A stretch of 64,000 nt of DNA. Origin: Exiguobacterium sp. SL-9 (GTDB lineage: Bacteria; Bacillota; Bacilli; Exiguobacteriales; Exiguobacteriaceae). Where the stretch lies: NCBI RefSeq assembly GCF_004336985.1, contig NZ_SJUO01000001.1, positions 496,001 through 560,000 of the forward strand. Reading direction: 5' to 3'. The first letter of the stretch is position 1, and the number at the start of each line of letters is the position of its first letter. Below, piece by piece: positions 18,892 to 27,521 of the stretch. The notes beneath the pieces are model-generated. The model was not told where the DNA came from. It saw only the letters and a program-made list of their open reading frames with translations, and did not search any database. The translations under genes and the position numbers were made by a program.

Positions 18892-19922
18892 TACGCTTTA
18901 CCACTCGAACGCTTTCCGCGTACATAGTCATTGTCGAACAAGAACAGGCGAAGCAAGAGATACAGCGCCGGTACGAGAAGGAGCAATCCGAGGATGAAGA
19001 CGACGACGAGTGCGACCGCCATCGATTCGTTGACGACGCTTCCGTTGATGTCGATGTACGGATAGAGGATATACGGCAAGTGCGTATAGCCATATCCGAA
19101 CCAGGCCATAAAGAATTGACCCATGACCATCAAGAACGCGAGGCCGTAGTTCCGCTTCAAGTAGACGAATGAGACCGCTACAATGAAGAAGATGAAACTT
19201 GCGGCGAACCACCACCAGTTGCCTGCCAAAATACTCTCATAATGCCAAGCCGCCTGCGATTTCAACCCGAAGAAGACGAGGCCCGACGCGATAATCGTCG
19301 GCACGCTCCAGAACAAGGCCCATTTCCGAACGAGCGGAACCGCTTGAACATCACGCGCCTTGTCCGCGTAAAACAACAGGAACATGGCACTGATGTAGAG
19401 TACCGACACGATTGCCAAGAAGACTACGGTCCATGAGTAGAAGTTGGTGAACAACTTCATGCCATCAAAGAAGACGCCCGACTCGGTCTCGTTGATGAAC
19501 CCGCCTTGACTGACCGTGAGCACGGTCGACATCGAGGCCGGAATCAATAAGCCGGTCGCCCCATACAAGAACATGTAAAGCGTGCTCTCTTTTGAACCGT
19601 AGTTGGCGAATGCGTAGAAACTTCCGCGAATCGCCAACAAAATCAATACGACCGAAGCCGGCACGAGAAGTGCTGTCCCGTAATAGTAAGCCGTATCCGG
19701 GAAGAACCCGACAATCCCGACGAAGAAGAAGACGAAGAAGACGTTCGTCACTTCCCATGTCGGCGACAAATACCGTGCAATCAGACGGTTGATCATGTGG
19801 TCCCGCTTCGTGTACTTACTATAGAAAGCGAAGAAGCCGGCACCGAAATCAATCGATGCGACGATAAGATAGCCGTATAGAAACGTCCATAATACGGCAA
19901 TCCCTAGTTCTTGAATCTGCAT
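18891..19922 (-). CDS. cydB: Cytochrome bd oxidase subunit II
   Basis: Second membrane subunit of the quinol:oxygen oxidoreductase with high oxygen affinity. 343 residues from the ATG at 19922, seven bases after GGAGG. About eight or nine hydrophobic helices are apparent, beginning with LWTFLYGYLIVASIDFGAG, and FYADKARDV is in the middle loop. It starts 14 bases after the cydA stop. The B. subtilis cydCD genes that assemble the enzyme are not next to it. Confidence 0.93.
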   Translation of the reverse strand: MQIQELGIAVLWTFLYGYLIVASIDFGAGFFAFYSKYTKRDHMINRLIARYLSPTWEVTNVFFVFFFVGIVGFFPDTAYYYGTALLVPASVVLILLAIRGSFYAFANYGSKESTLYMFLYGATGLLIPASMSTVLTVSQGGFINETESGVFFDGMKLFTNFYSWTVVFLAIVSVLYISAMFLLFYADKARDVQAVPLVRKWALFWSVPTIIASGLVFFGLKSQAAWHYESILAGNWWWFAASFIFFIVAVSFVYLKRNYGLAFLMVMGQFFMAWFGYGYTHLPYILYPYIDINGSVVNESMAVALVVVFILGLLLLVPALYLLLRLFLFDNDYVRGKRSSGKA

Positions 19923-19936
19923 ATCATACCCTCCGA

Positions 19937-21325
19937 TCACACTTCATCCGCGAACATCGCTTCACCGCGATGCTCCGATTGTTTTAGTTCTTTCCCTACT
20001 GGGTTGTCCTTGAACAGACGAGTCAAGACGAGTACCGTGACCACGCCAAGAACTGCATACAGGATCGCAAAGGCGATAAGCATCCAACCGACGTTCGCTG
20101 ATGTCGTCGCCGCCTCACTCGTGCGCATCAAATCGTAAAGCGCCCAAGGCTGGCGACCGAACTCAGCGAAGAACCAACCGAACTCGATGGCCATCATCGC
20201 CAGCGGGCCACCCGCTGCGATGGCGATAAGCATCGGTTTACTGAATTGAGGCAGTCGCTTGATATAGCGTCCGAGAACGAACAAGAACGAAATCAGTGCG
20301 AGGAGCATCCCAATTCCGACCATCGCATCAAACAGATAGTGGATGAATAGAGGTGGCTGATCTTCTTTCGCGAATTCATCAAGACCTGTCACCTCGTAGT
20401 TCGGTACACCGCCCGCTAAGATGGACAATGCATACGGGATCTTCAAGGCGCCACGTACTTCGTAACCGCCTTCCCCATCTTCCTCGAGCCAACCGCCCAA
20501 GATGAGCTCGGCTTCTGAGGAGGTCTCAAAGTGCCATTCCGCAGCCGCCAATTTGTCCGGCTGATACTTCGCCAAGTATTTACCTGAGAAGTCCCCGACG
20601 AGAGCAGTCGCAATCGCAAAGATGAGTGCGACGGTCATCGTCAAGCGAAGACCTTTTTTATGATACTCAATCGACAGCTTGTCGAGTTGATTCCGACGTT
20701 GACGGAGCAACTGGACGGCCGCGATCGCTGCTAGAATGAACGCTGACGTCAAGATCGCCGACGTCAAAACGTGTGCCATCTTCGTTGGCATCGCCGGACT
20801 GAACATCGCCTCGAGCGGGCTCACGTTGGCAAGCTGTCCGTCAACGATATCAAACCCGACCGGCTGGTTCATGAAACTGTTCACAGTCGTAATAAAGAAA
20901 CCTGAGAACAAGGCACCGACCGCGACCGGAATTCCGACGAGCATATGGTGCCACGGATTTTTGAAACGATCCCACGTGTACAAATAAATCCCGAGGAAGA
21001 TTGCTTCAAAGAAGAAAGCGAACGTTTCCATGAACAATGGAAGGGCGATCGTTTGACCGGCGACCCGCATCAGGTTCGGCCAAAGCAAGGACAGCTGGAG
21101 CCCGATTGCCGTACCTGTCACGACACCGACCGCTACGGTGACAACATAACCCCGTGACCACCGACGGGCCATCAAGGTATATTTCGGATCTTTCTTTTTA
21201 ATACCTAAAAACTCTGCCAATAAAATGAGTAATGGAACCCCGACGCCGATTGTGGCAAAAATCACGTGGAAACCCAACGTGAGTGCCGTTAACGCCCGGC
21301 TCATCAGGACAGGATCTTGAAACAT
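19937..21325 (-). CDS. cydA: Cytochrome bd oxidase subunit I
   Basis: Catalytic subunit binding hemes b558, b595 and d. 462 residues from an ATG preceded by AGGAGG. About nine membrane helices; N-terminal histidine H20 in LGFHVIFA is the heme ligand position. The conserved GWFFAEFGRQPWAL motif near the C-terminus is present. The periplasmic quinol-binding loop is the short Firmicutes form. First gene of cydAB. Confidence 0.95.
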   Translation of the reverse strand: MFQDPVLMSRALTALTLGFHVIFATIGVGVPLLILLAEFLGIKKKDPKYTLMARRWSRGYVVTVAVGVVTGTAIGLQLSLLWPNLMRVAGQTIALPLFMETFAFFFEAIFLGIYLYTWDRFKNPWHHMLVGIPVAVGALFSGFFITTVNSFMNQPVGFDIVDGQLANVSPLEAMFSPAMPTKMAHVLTSAILTSAFILAAIAAVQLLRQRRNQLDKLSIEYHKKGLRLTMTVALIFAIATALVGDFSGKYLAKYQPDKLAAAEWHFETSSEAELILGGWLEEDGEGGYEVRGALKIPYALSILAGGVPNYEVTGLDEFAKEDQPPLFIHYLFDAMVGIGMLLALISFLFVLGRYIKRLPQFSKPMLIAIAAGGPLAMMAIEFGWFFAEFGRQPWALYDLMRTSEAATTSANVGWMLIAFAILYAVLGVVTVLVLTRLFKDNPVGKELKQSEHRGEAMFADEV

Positions 21326-21563
21326 CTATTGATTACCTCCTATCTCTCTCTAGCGCTTTAAAACCAATGTCTATTGCGCAACATCACAGATGATTTCCCT
21401 TGGATACCCTTATCATAATGATTTTATATAGCGCTGTAATGTCTCAATGCTTGAGTTCGCAAAATGTTCACATTTGAGCATGCTTAACAATATCGACGCT
21501 TTACAAGTCTTATTTATTTCCCGAATCCTTAACCGTTTATGCACAATCCGACACATTCCGCAC
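21326..21563. other. cydA upstream region
   Basis: 238 bases between the cydA start and the dapL terminator. It is A+T-rich with several direct AGCGCT copies, and on the minus strand TATAAA and TATGAT stretches that could be -10 elements. I searched by eye for a Rex or CcpA operator and found only half-sites (GTTCACA near 21466). No gene is supported here. Confidence 0.35.
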
Positions 21564-21591
21564 AAAAAAGCGGACACCGTTGTGCCCGCCC
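21564..21591 (-). terminator. Terminator of dapL
   Basis: Minus strand: GCGGGCAC pairs with GTGTCCGC around AACG, followed by six T residues, just after the dapL stop. Confidence 0.85.
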
Positions 21592-21594
21592 ACT

Positions 21595-22716
21595 TCATTT
21601 AATGATTGCCGTTCTAAAGAACTGGTCGAACAGCTCGATCGCAACATCAATTGCCCGCTCATCCGGGTTGAGCGTCGACTGATGGAGCCCTGAGCCCATA
21701 TCGTTCACGCCGAGCCAGACCATAAACCCCGGTACTTGTTTCAACATGTAGCCAAAATCTTCCCCAGTCATGGCCGGAACACACGTCTTGTATGAATACC
21801 CGACTTCTTCGACCACTTCTTCAAACTGGAATAAATAGCGTTCATCATTGACGACCTCATGATAGCGATTGCCGAACTCGAGGTCGATTTGAACGTTATA
21901 CGTCATTTCCACCCCAGCGATGATTTGGCGGATGCGTCCCTCGAGCACGACCATTTCCTTATCCGATAACGCGCGAATCGTCCCGTCAAGTTTCGCCGTA
22001 TCCGCGATGATGTTCTCTTTCGTTCCGGCCGTGACCTTGCCGATCGAGATGACTGCACTGCCCATCGGATCGATGTTACGCGAGACGATCGTCTGAAGTT
22101 GCATGATCAATGCAGCTTGGACGATCACGGCGTCAATCCCGGCATGTGGGAAAGCTCCGTGCCCGCCTTTTCCGTGAATCGTTAGATGCAACTCCCGCGC
22201 ACTCGCGAATAACACACCTGGACGTGACGCAATCGTGCCGACCGGGTATTCCGGAGCGACATGAAGGCCGAACATCGCGTCGGGACGGAAATGATAGAAC
22301 AGTTCCGACATGGCCATCGGCTCGGCGCCACCCGGACCCTCTTCGGCCGGTTGGAAAAAGATGACGAGGTCATGATCGAGTGGCTCTTCGACGGCACGTT
22401 TAATCAAACCGAGGGCGATCGCCATGTGAACGTCGTGACCACAGGCGTGCATCATTCCCTCATGGACGGAGGCGAACTCGAGGCCCGTCTCTTCCATGAT
22501 TGGCAAACCATCCATGTCGGCTCGGTATCCAATCGTCTTCTCACCCACAAGACCGTCGATGCGGACGAACAGTCCGGTGCGCCAGTGCGAAATGTGAACC
22601 CGAGGCGAGTTCAAAGAACGAATCAGCTCCTCAAGCGTCGCTTGTGTTTTAAACTCTTCGTAACCTCGTTCAGGAATCAAATGTAACTGACGTCTTGCTT
22701 CAATTGCCCAACTCAT
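21595..22716 (-). CDS. dapL: N-acetyldiaminopimelate deacetylase (M20 metallopeptidase family)
   Basis: Releases acetate from N-acetyl-LL-diaminopimelate in the acetylase branch of lysine and peptidoglycan precursor synthesis. 373 residues, like YkuR of B. subtilis. Metal motifs: HACGHDVHMA (near 92-101) and FFQPAEEGPGGA (near 119-130). The PAEEGPGGA form marks this subgroup within the M20D amidohydrolases. It overlaps the ccpC stop by four bases (ATGA) and is coupled to it. dapH, its usual partner in the pathway, is not adjacent. Another M20 amidase is possible but less likely given the ccpC link. Confidence 0.82.
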   Translation of the reverse strand: MSWAIEARRQLHLIPERGYEEFKTQATLEELIRSLNSPRVHISHWRTGLFVRIDGLVGEKTIGYRADMDGLPIMEETGLEFASVHEGMMHACGHDVHMAIALGLIKRAVEEPLDHDLVIFFQPAEEGPGGAEPMAMSELFYHFRPDAMFGLHVAPEYPVGTIASRPGVLFASARELHLTIHGKGGHGAFPHAGIDAVIVQAALIMQLQTIVSRNIDPMGSAVISIGKVTAGTKENIIADTAKLDGTIRALSDKEMVVLEGRIRQIIAGVEMTYNVQIDLEFGNRYHEVVNDERYLFQFEEVVEEVGYSYKTCVPAMTGEDFGYMLKQVPGFMVWLGVNDMGSGLHQSTLNPDERAIDVAIELFDQFFRTAIIK

Positions 22717-23591
22717 TCCACACTCTCCTTTGTCACTTCATCCACGATTTCCCAAAACGCCTTCACTTGCGCCAACTCAAGCATCGATTCGGTCGACAAC
22801 ATCCACGTATCTCGGACGAGCGGCGTGCCGTTCGACGAGGTGAGCGGAATCTTATTGATCGCCTCAACATCGCGAATCGTCGACTCCGGCAAAATCGCAA
22901 AACCGATTCCATGGAGTGCCATCTGTTTGCACGTCTCAATTTGGTCGACGACGAGCGTCGTGAGCGGCGGGCTCGAGAAACGCTCTTGCCACCACTCGAG
23001 AATCTCTTGATAATATGTCGAGTCGCTCTTGAATTGAATGAACGAACGTTCGTTATTTTTTAATTGCTTTAAATCGGTCATCCGCAAGTCGACCAAGTGG
23101 AGCGAATCTGAGAACAGTTTCATCTTCTCGCCTCGCCAGTCAGGGTTTCCCCGGATAATACCGATATGAAAATTTTCTTCTAGCATATAGCGCATCATCT
23201 CGCTAGACCAGCCCGTCACGAGCTTGACCCGGACCGACGGATAGCGCTCGACGAATCGTTTCAACACGCGCGGTAGCCAGTATTGTCCCATAATCGACGC
23301 AACGGCAATTTTAAGCGTACCGTACACCTCGCCTTGTTGCGCCGTCAACTCGCCTCGAAGTTCTTGTTCTTCACTGTACATCTTCTTCGCAAAATCGATG
23401 ATTTTTTCACCGTCTGGCGTGAGCGCGAGCCCGCGCGTCGAGCGGACGAATATTTTTTTACCCCATTGGTGCTCAATCGTGACAAGACGTTGGCTGAGCG
23501 CGGGCTGGGAGACGAATAACCGCTCCGCTGCTTTACGCATGTTCAACTCTTCGGCGAGCACGATCAACACTTCCACTTCTGATACTTGCAT
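22713..23591 (-). CDS. ccpC: LysR-type citrate-responsive regulator CcpC
   Basis: Represses TCA-branch genes such as citZ and citB and responds to citrate in B. subtilis. 292 residues. The N-terminal winged helix (EELNMRKAAERLFVSQPALS) is nearly as I remember CcpC. The effector domain carries IMGQYWLPRVLKRFVE, TGWSSEMMRYM, FIQFKSDSTYYQEI and VDQIETCKQMALHGIGFAILP, all CcpC-like. B. subtilis ccpC (ykuM) is also close to dapL (ykuR). The ATG at 23591 follows CAGGTGA. It probably represses itself or neighbours, but I did not identify an operator. Confidence 0.9.
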   Translation of the reverse strand: MQVSEVEVLIVLAEELNMRKAAERLFVSQPALSQRLVTIEHQWGKKIFVRSTRGLALTPDGEKIIDFAKKMYSEEQELRGELTAQQGEVYGTLKIAVASIMGQYWLPRVLKRFVERYPSVRVKLVTGWSSEMMRYMLEENFHIGIIRGNPDWRGEKMKLFSDSLHLVDLRMTDLKQLKNNERSFIQFKSDSTYYQEILEWWQERFSSPPLTTLVVDQIETCKQMALHGIGFAILPESTIRDVEAINKIPLTSSNGTPLVRDTWMLSTESMLELAQVKAFWEIVDEVTKESVE

Positions 23592-23701
23592 GACGTCACC
23601 TGTTTCTCTATCGTTTCAAAGACTGTATACTAGATACGTTATTGCTTCACTGTATCATATCACGTTTGTCGATTAGTTTTGAATCGTCAGGAGGAAATCC
23701 C

Positions 23702-24091
23702 ATGCAACGTCATCATTTTGCCTTTATTGTCGCCACCGTCGCGACACTCGGCAGTCTTTATTTCTCAGAAATCATGCTGTACGTGCCATGTAAGTTATGT
23801 TGGTTCCAACGCATATTTATGTATCCGCTCGCCATCTATTACTTGACCGTGCTCCTTTCGAACCGGTCCGTGAACAAACTGTTCGTCGGTCTCATGGCCG
23901 GGGCGGGTTGGGCCATCGCACTCTATCACGTCATTCTCGAACGGATCCCGAACGGCGACGCGTTCTGTAGCAACGACTGCTTGATTCGTTGGGTAAACTA
24001 CTTCGGGTTCCTCACGATCCCGCTGCTCAGCTTGATCGCGTTCACCCTCATTTTGCTCATCCAATTTGTACCGACACGCTCGAAGCGATAA
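23702..24091 (+). CDS. bdbC: Disulfide bond formation protein BdbC (DsbB family)
   Basis: Membrane quinone oxidoreductase that reoxidises an extracytoplasmic thiol oxidase (BdbD). 129 residues with four membrane helices. The first redox pair is C30-x-x-C33 (PCKLCWFQR) and the second C89/C93 (CSNDC), giving the BdbC spacing. The ATG follows CAGGAGG. No bdbD lies next to it. It is a single gene ending at a large hairpin. Confidence 0.93.
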   Translation: MQRHHFAFIVATVATLGSLYFSEIMLYVPCKLCWFQRIFMYPLAIYYLTVLLSNRSVNKLFVGLMAGAGWAIALYHVILERIPNGDAFCSNDCLIRWVNYFGFLTIPLLSLIAFTLILLIQFVPTRSKR

Positions 24092-24126
24092 TCCATGATA
24101 CACAAAAGAACCGGTCTAATGAACTG

Positions 24127-24174
24127 CCCCATAAAAGTTGGACATGAAAATCCAACTTTTATGGGGTGTTTTTT
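24127..24174 (+). terminator. 16-bp perfect hairpin with T run after bdbC
   Basis: CCCCATAAAAGTTGGA (24127-24142) is followed after eight bases by its exact complement (24151-24166) and TGTTTTTT. It works as a bdbC terminator on paper. The left arm with its flank, GAACTGCCCC then ATAAAAGTTGGACA, also resembles the end of IS3-family elements. Confidence 0.75.
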
Positions 24175-24271
24175 ATGGCCATGCCTTTATACTACGAATG
24201 CCTCCGCGATCCGTCGCGCGGCTCCCGAATTCGTGCGTGAAAGCATGGACGACATCTCGGAAGGTACCCAT
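24175..24271. other. Gene-free stretch between bdbC hairpin and phzF terminator
   Basis: About 100 bases with a normal, rather G+C-rich composition. Short open frames here have no ribosome site and no recognised product. It may be a gene remnant. Confidence 0.3.
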
Positions 24272-24302
24272 AAAAAAAGAACCAGTGCCTTGACTGGTTC
24301 TC
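24272..24302 (-). terminator. Terminator of the phzF-like gene
   Basis: Minus strand: AGAACCAGT pairs with ACTGGTTCT around CAAGGC, followed by seven T residues. Confidence 0.82.
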
Positions 24303-24340
24303 AGACTGTAAACGAGCGCTGACTCTTTTTTTTAGGTTTC

Positions 24341-25210
24341 TTAAAGAATCATATGATTTACTCTCAGCAAAGTTGCCTTCCCTCCAACTTTTACTTGAGT
24401 GATATCCTCTCCCATTGCGGTCAGTTCCACTACGACTTCTGACTGAAGTTCCATTACATACCCTTGCTCCATGACAAATCGAAGCGTATTCCTAGGAACA
24501 ATATTTTGTTGAAAAAGATAACACGCTAACGCCCCGTTAGACGTTCCTGTGGCAGACTCTTCATCAATTCCATATAACGGCGCAAAATTGCGAGTGTGAG
24601 CAGTAGCATCTCCCAGCGTTTCAAGTGTGAAGAGGTGATAACCAACCACATCATATCGTTGACTAACTTCTCGCACTTTTTGAAAATCCGCTCGAATTGA
24701 TAATAATTCAGTTAGCGATTTGATGGGAATCAATACGTCTCGCAGTCCAGTGAAACCGATCTGAATGGGGAGGCGGTCATCCAATGATTCAAGTGGGACT
24801 TTTAGCGAGTCAGCAATTTCTTGCTGGTCTGTCACAGGGAAGAATTCCGGAAGTCGTTGTTGCATCATGATTGTCAAATCATCTCGTATCTCAACTTCTA
24901 GCACGCCCGCTTTCGTTTCTTGCGTAAATCGTCCGCTCCCGAGAAGATCTCGTTCCTTCAACACATGAAACGCAGCGATTGTCGCATGACCACAGAGATC
25001 GACTTCCTCTTCAGGCGTGAAAAAACGTATACGGACATCCGCACAGTTCGAATGACTTACAAATGCGGTCTCACTGAAGCCGACATCTTTAGCAATCCGT
25101 TTCATTTCTGATTCGGTCAGTACGTCTGCGTCTAGTACGACCCCGGCAGCATTTCCTCCTACCCCGTCTTTTGAAAAGGCATGGACGACATATACATCAA
25201 TAGACATCAT
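24341..25210 (-). CDS. PhzF family isomerase-like protein
   Basis: 289 residues with the diaminopimelate-epimerase-like fold of PhzF. Motifs: VVHAFSKDGVGGNAAGVVLD at the N-terminus, VGFSETAFV with the conserved Glu, DLCGHATIAAFHVL, and a second-half repeat with GTSNGALACYL. PhzF isomerises a phenazine precursor, but most homologues in Bacillales have no known substrate and there are no other phenazine genes here. Two ATGs (25210, 25207) follow AAGGAG. By eye its G+C (about 40-48% in sampled blocks) is lower than in neighbours, which suggests recent acquisition. Confidence 0.88.
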   Translation of the reverse strand: MMSIDVYVVHAFSKDGVGGNAAGVVLDADVLTESEMKRIAKDVGFSETAFVSHSNCADVRIRFFTPEEEVDLCGHATIAAFHVLKERDLLGSGRFTQETKAGVLEVEIRDDLTIMMQQRLPEFFPVTDQQEIADSLKVPLESLDDRLPIQIGFTGLRDVLIPIKSLTELLSIRADFQKVREVSQRYDVVGYHLFTLETLGDATAHTRNFAPLYGIDEESATGTSNGALACYLFQQNIVPRNTLRFVMEQGYVMELQSEVVVELTAMGEDITQVKVGGKATLLRVNHMIL

Positions 25211-25241
25211 TCCCTCTCCTTAATCATACATAATGATCAAA

Positions 25242-26057
25242 TCATTGCCACCACTCATCATAGAGCGAGGCCGGCATATGGTGTTTATGGCGCGACCGCT
25301 TGAAAATCGTCTCGATCCGTTCGGCGATGGCCGGGTCTACCGATTTCCCTTCTAAGTAATCATCGAGCTGATCATACGTCATCCCGAGGGCGACCTCGTC
25401 CGGGAGTCCTGGCTTGTCATCTTCCAAGTCGGCCGTCGGCACTTTATAAATCAAGCTCTCATGGGCTTCGAGTTCATGGAGCAACGCTTTGCCTTGGCGC
25501 TTGTTCAGTCCAGTGAGCGGCGTCAAGTCGGCAGCCCCGTCCCCGTGTTTCGTGTAAAAACCGGTCACATATTCGGCAGCGTGGTCCGTGCCGACGACGA
25601 GGGCGCCGAACGTGGCCGCGATGTCGTATTGGACTTTCATCCGCTCGCGCGCTTTCGTGTTCCCTTTATGGAAGTCTCCGAGCTCAAGTCCAGTCGCTTG
25701 TTTGAACGCTTCACCCGAGGCGTCGACCGCCGGCTTCACGTTGACCGTGAACGTCTTGTCCGGGCGGATGAACTCGAGGGCGCGTTTGGCATCATCTTCG
25801 TCATGCTGCTCGCCATAAGGAAGACGAACGGCGTAGAACGTATAGTCGGCGCCCGTCTCTTCACGTAATTCTTCTATCGCTTGCTGACAGAGTTTACCCG
25901 CAAGTGACGAATCCTGTCCGCCAGAGATTCCGAGGACGAGCCCCTTCGAGCCTGCCCGTTTGACATAAGCCTTCAAAAAGTCGATTCGGCGACGAATCTC
26001 CTCGGCTGGATTGATGGATGGTTTGACGTGTGTCGAATCGATAATATGTTGTTGCAT
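25242..26057 (-). CDS. nadE: Ammonia-dependent NAD+ synthetase
   Basis: Amidates nicotinic acid adenine dinucleotide to NAD+ using ATP and ammonia. 271 residues from the ATG at 26057 (GGAGG upstream), against about 272 in B. subtilis. The ATP pyrophosphatase P-loop SGGQDSS is at 45-51. Also present: [35 protein letters not shown] and [17 protein letters not shown]. There is no glutaminase domain. A single gene. Confidence 0.96.
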   Translation of the reverse strand: MQQHIIDSTHVKPSINPAEEIRRRIDFLKAYVKRAGSKGLVLGISGGQDSSLAGKLCQQAIEELREETGADYTFYAVRLPYGEQHDEDDAKRALEFIRPDKTFTVNVKPAVDASGEAFKQATGLELGDFHKGNTKARERMKVQYDIAATFGALVVGTDHAAEYVTGFYTKHGDGAADLTPLTGLNKRQGKALLHELEAHESLIYKVPTADLEDDKPGLPDEVALGMTYDQLDDYLEGKSVDPAIAERIETIFKRSRHKHHMPASLYDEWWQ

Positions 26058-26139
26058 TCTCAACTTCCTCCCTATCAAGTATCAGTTTGCCTAATTGTCT
26101 GACAATCTGTGAATGCCGTCAACTTGTTTCATTCACGAA

Positions 26140-26172
26140 ACAAAACGACGGAAACCTCAGTTTCCGCCGTTC
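26140..26172 (-). terminator. Terminator of the BsuPI lipoprotein gene
   Basis: Minus strand: AACGGCGGAAAC pairs with GTTTCCGTCGTT around TGAG, then TTGTTT. Confidence 0.8.
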
Positions 26173-26174
26173 GA

Positions 26175-26984
26175 TTATTGGATGCGGAACGAAGAGACGT
26201 CTCCGCCGATCGGTGTCATCTCCAAGAACAGTGACTTCCCAGCAGGTGGCTCTTCGTCCAATAGGACGCCAAACGTAAAGCCGCCGCTCGTCACTTCTGC
26301 CGCTCCCTGGGCATAAAGGTTATGACCGTCAGACACGCTCCACTCAAACTCTTCGACATCCGTGTAGCCAGACACATCAATCGTGTTACCGTTTACTTTG
26401 ATGGCAACATCGCGGAACGCACCGTTCGATTGTGCAGGTTGGTCACTCGGTTGGTCACTCGGTTCCTCACCCGGTTCTTCGGTCGGTTCTTCTTCCGTCG
26501 GTGTCTCGACCGCTTCGACCGTCAATGTCTGTTGATCCGTGACCGCCATTTCAGGCGCCCCGTCAACTTGGGCCAGTCCGACGAAATCGACTGTATAGTC
26601 CCCGGCTTCGAGCGTGAGTGGGAATACTTCATCGAACACTTTCTTCTCTCCTGGTGCCCACGTCTCTTCGATAATTGATTCCGTGAACATATATTCGCTG
26701 CCGTAATCAAAGACGGTCGTCTCATCATTCATCACCGTCATTTGGAAACGTTGTGACGAGTTGAACGTTACTTTGACGGGCTCTTCGTTCGGATTTGTCA
26801 TTGCTACCGTCGCAGACAATTGTTTCGAATCGGCGTCATAGCTTACGTCCGTATCGAGCGTCAATAAAGCAGGCGGTGTCGACGCTGTGTCGTCCACATC
26901 GCTCGGTTTTGCTTCTTCTTTGCTGCACGCCGCCACAATCAACATCATTGCTGTGACGAGGGCCAATAACCAAGTTTTCTTCAC
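26175..26984 (-). CDS. Lipoprotein with BsuPI (intracellular proteinase inhibitor-like) domain
   Basis: 269 residues from GTG 26984, eight bases after AGGAGAG. A lipoprotein signal peptide ends LIVAAC with C20 lipidated. Residues about 40-155 form an Ig-like BsuPI domain (ATVAMTNPNEEPVKVTF, RFQMTVMNDE, WAPGEKKVFDEVF). A linker of Glu/Pro/Thr and Ser-Asp-Gln-Pro repeats follows (about 160-190). The C-terminal part resembles the Gmad2 or 'immunoglobulin-like bacterial spore germination' fold only weakly (AFRDVAIKVNGNTIDVSGYT). Probably a surface-exposed protein of unknown function. Confidence 0.75.
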   Translation of the reverse strand: MKKTWLLALVTAMMLIVAACSKEEAKPSDVDDTASTPPALLTLDTDVSYDADSKQLSATVAMTNPNEEPVKVTFNSSQRFQMTVMNDETTVFDYGSEYMFTESIIEETWAPGEKKVFDEVFPLTLEAGDYTVDFVGLAQVDGAPEMAVTDQQTLTVEAVETPTEEEPTEEPGEEPSDQPSDQPAQSNGAFRDVAIKVNGNTIDVSGYTDVEEFEWSVSDGHNLYAQGAAEVTSGGFTFGVLLDEEPPAGKSLFLEMTPIGGDVSSFRIQ

Positions 26985-27007
26985 GTATCCCACTCTCCTC
27001 TGAAAAA

Positions 27008-27053
27008 TAAAAAAACGTCTATAGCACTAGTGTAAACGTTCGTGCAGACGTTT
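27008..27053 (-). terminator. Terminator of the 64-residue gene
   Basis: Minus strand: AAACGTCT pairs with AGACGTTT across a loop containing further pairing, followed by TTTTTTATT. Confidence 0.6.
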
Positions 27054-27084
27054 GTAATGGGTTTACGTATATTATTCACCTTTA

Positions 27085-27279
27085 TTATGAAACTTGGACG
27101 TTTTCGACGTATTGCTGCCAACCGGTCATGAACAATGTATCAGCGACGTCGATGTCGGAACGAACTTGTGCAGAGATTGAGAACGTCTCGCTGTGAATCG
27201 ACTCAAAGATGACCGTGATCATACCATCGACGACTTCCTTATAGGCTACGAGTTCTGGTGTTTCTGCAAAAAGCATCAT
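27085..27279 (-). CDS. Small hypothetical protein
   Basis: 64 residues from the ATG at 27279 with AAAGGAG eight bases upstream; a second ATG follows directly. The upstream in-frame extension to 27333 has no site. The product is acidic and contains ELVAYKEVVDGMITVIFESI, with no signal peptide or membrane helix. I do not recognise the family. The good ribosome site and its own terminator argue that it is real. Confidence 0.6.
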   Translation of the reverse strand: MMLFAETPELVAYKEVVDGMITVIFESIHSETFSISAQVRSDIDVADTLFMTGWQQYVENVQVS

Positions 27280-27440
27280 GAGTATGGCTCCTTTGTTGGT
27301 ATAAGATATGTATAGTGTATCAACGTTTCTCAAGGAAAAACGTCACATCGTTCGACAGGCCAAAAGGCCCACTTACCCAACTGTCGAATAACTGGTATCG
27401 ATTGTTAGTCATTTGGATGAATTATCAAATTGTATACGAG
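27280..27440. other. Gene-free stretch with an inverted repeat
   Basis: GTTCGACAG near 27353 pairs with CTGTCGAA near 27381, and inside it GGCC-AAAA-GGCC forms a small hairpin. There is no T run. No gene or known RNA family is supported. Confidence 0.25.
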
Positions 27441-27479
27441 AAAAGAGAGACGAATCACGTGCTGATTCGTCTCTCTTCC
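27441..27479 (-). terminator. Terminator of the CvfC-like gene
   Basis: Minus strand: AAGAGAGACGAATCA pairs with TGATTCGTCTCTCTT (with a small GC insert), followed by TTCTCG. The spacer between it and the stop codon at 27522 is about 40 bases. Confidence 0.72.
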
Positions 27480-27521
27480 TGTAACTGTAAAAAAGATAAA
27501 TATTGATTTGTCGAATGATTG

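Noticed and set aside
24095-24322. 75-codon plus-strand frame after bdbC
   Set aside because: No ribosome site, crosses two hairpins, and the product has no recognisable family.
27345-27395. Cloverleaf-like inverted repeats suggesting a tRNA or small RNA
   Set aside because: No anticodon arm, T-loop or CCA-type end, and no promoter or terminator on the same strand.
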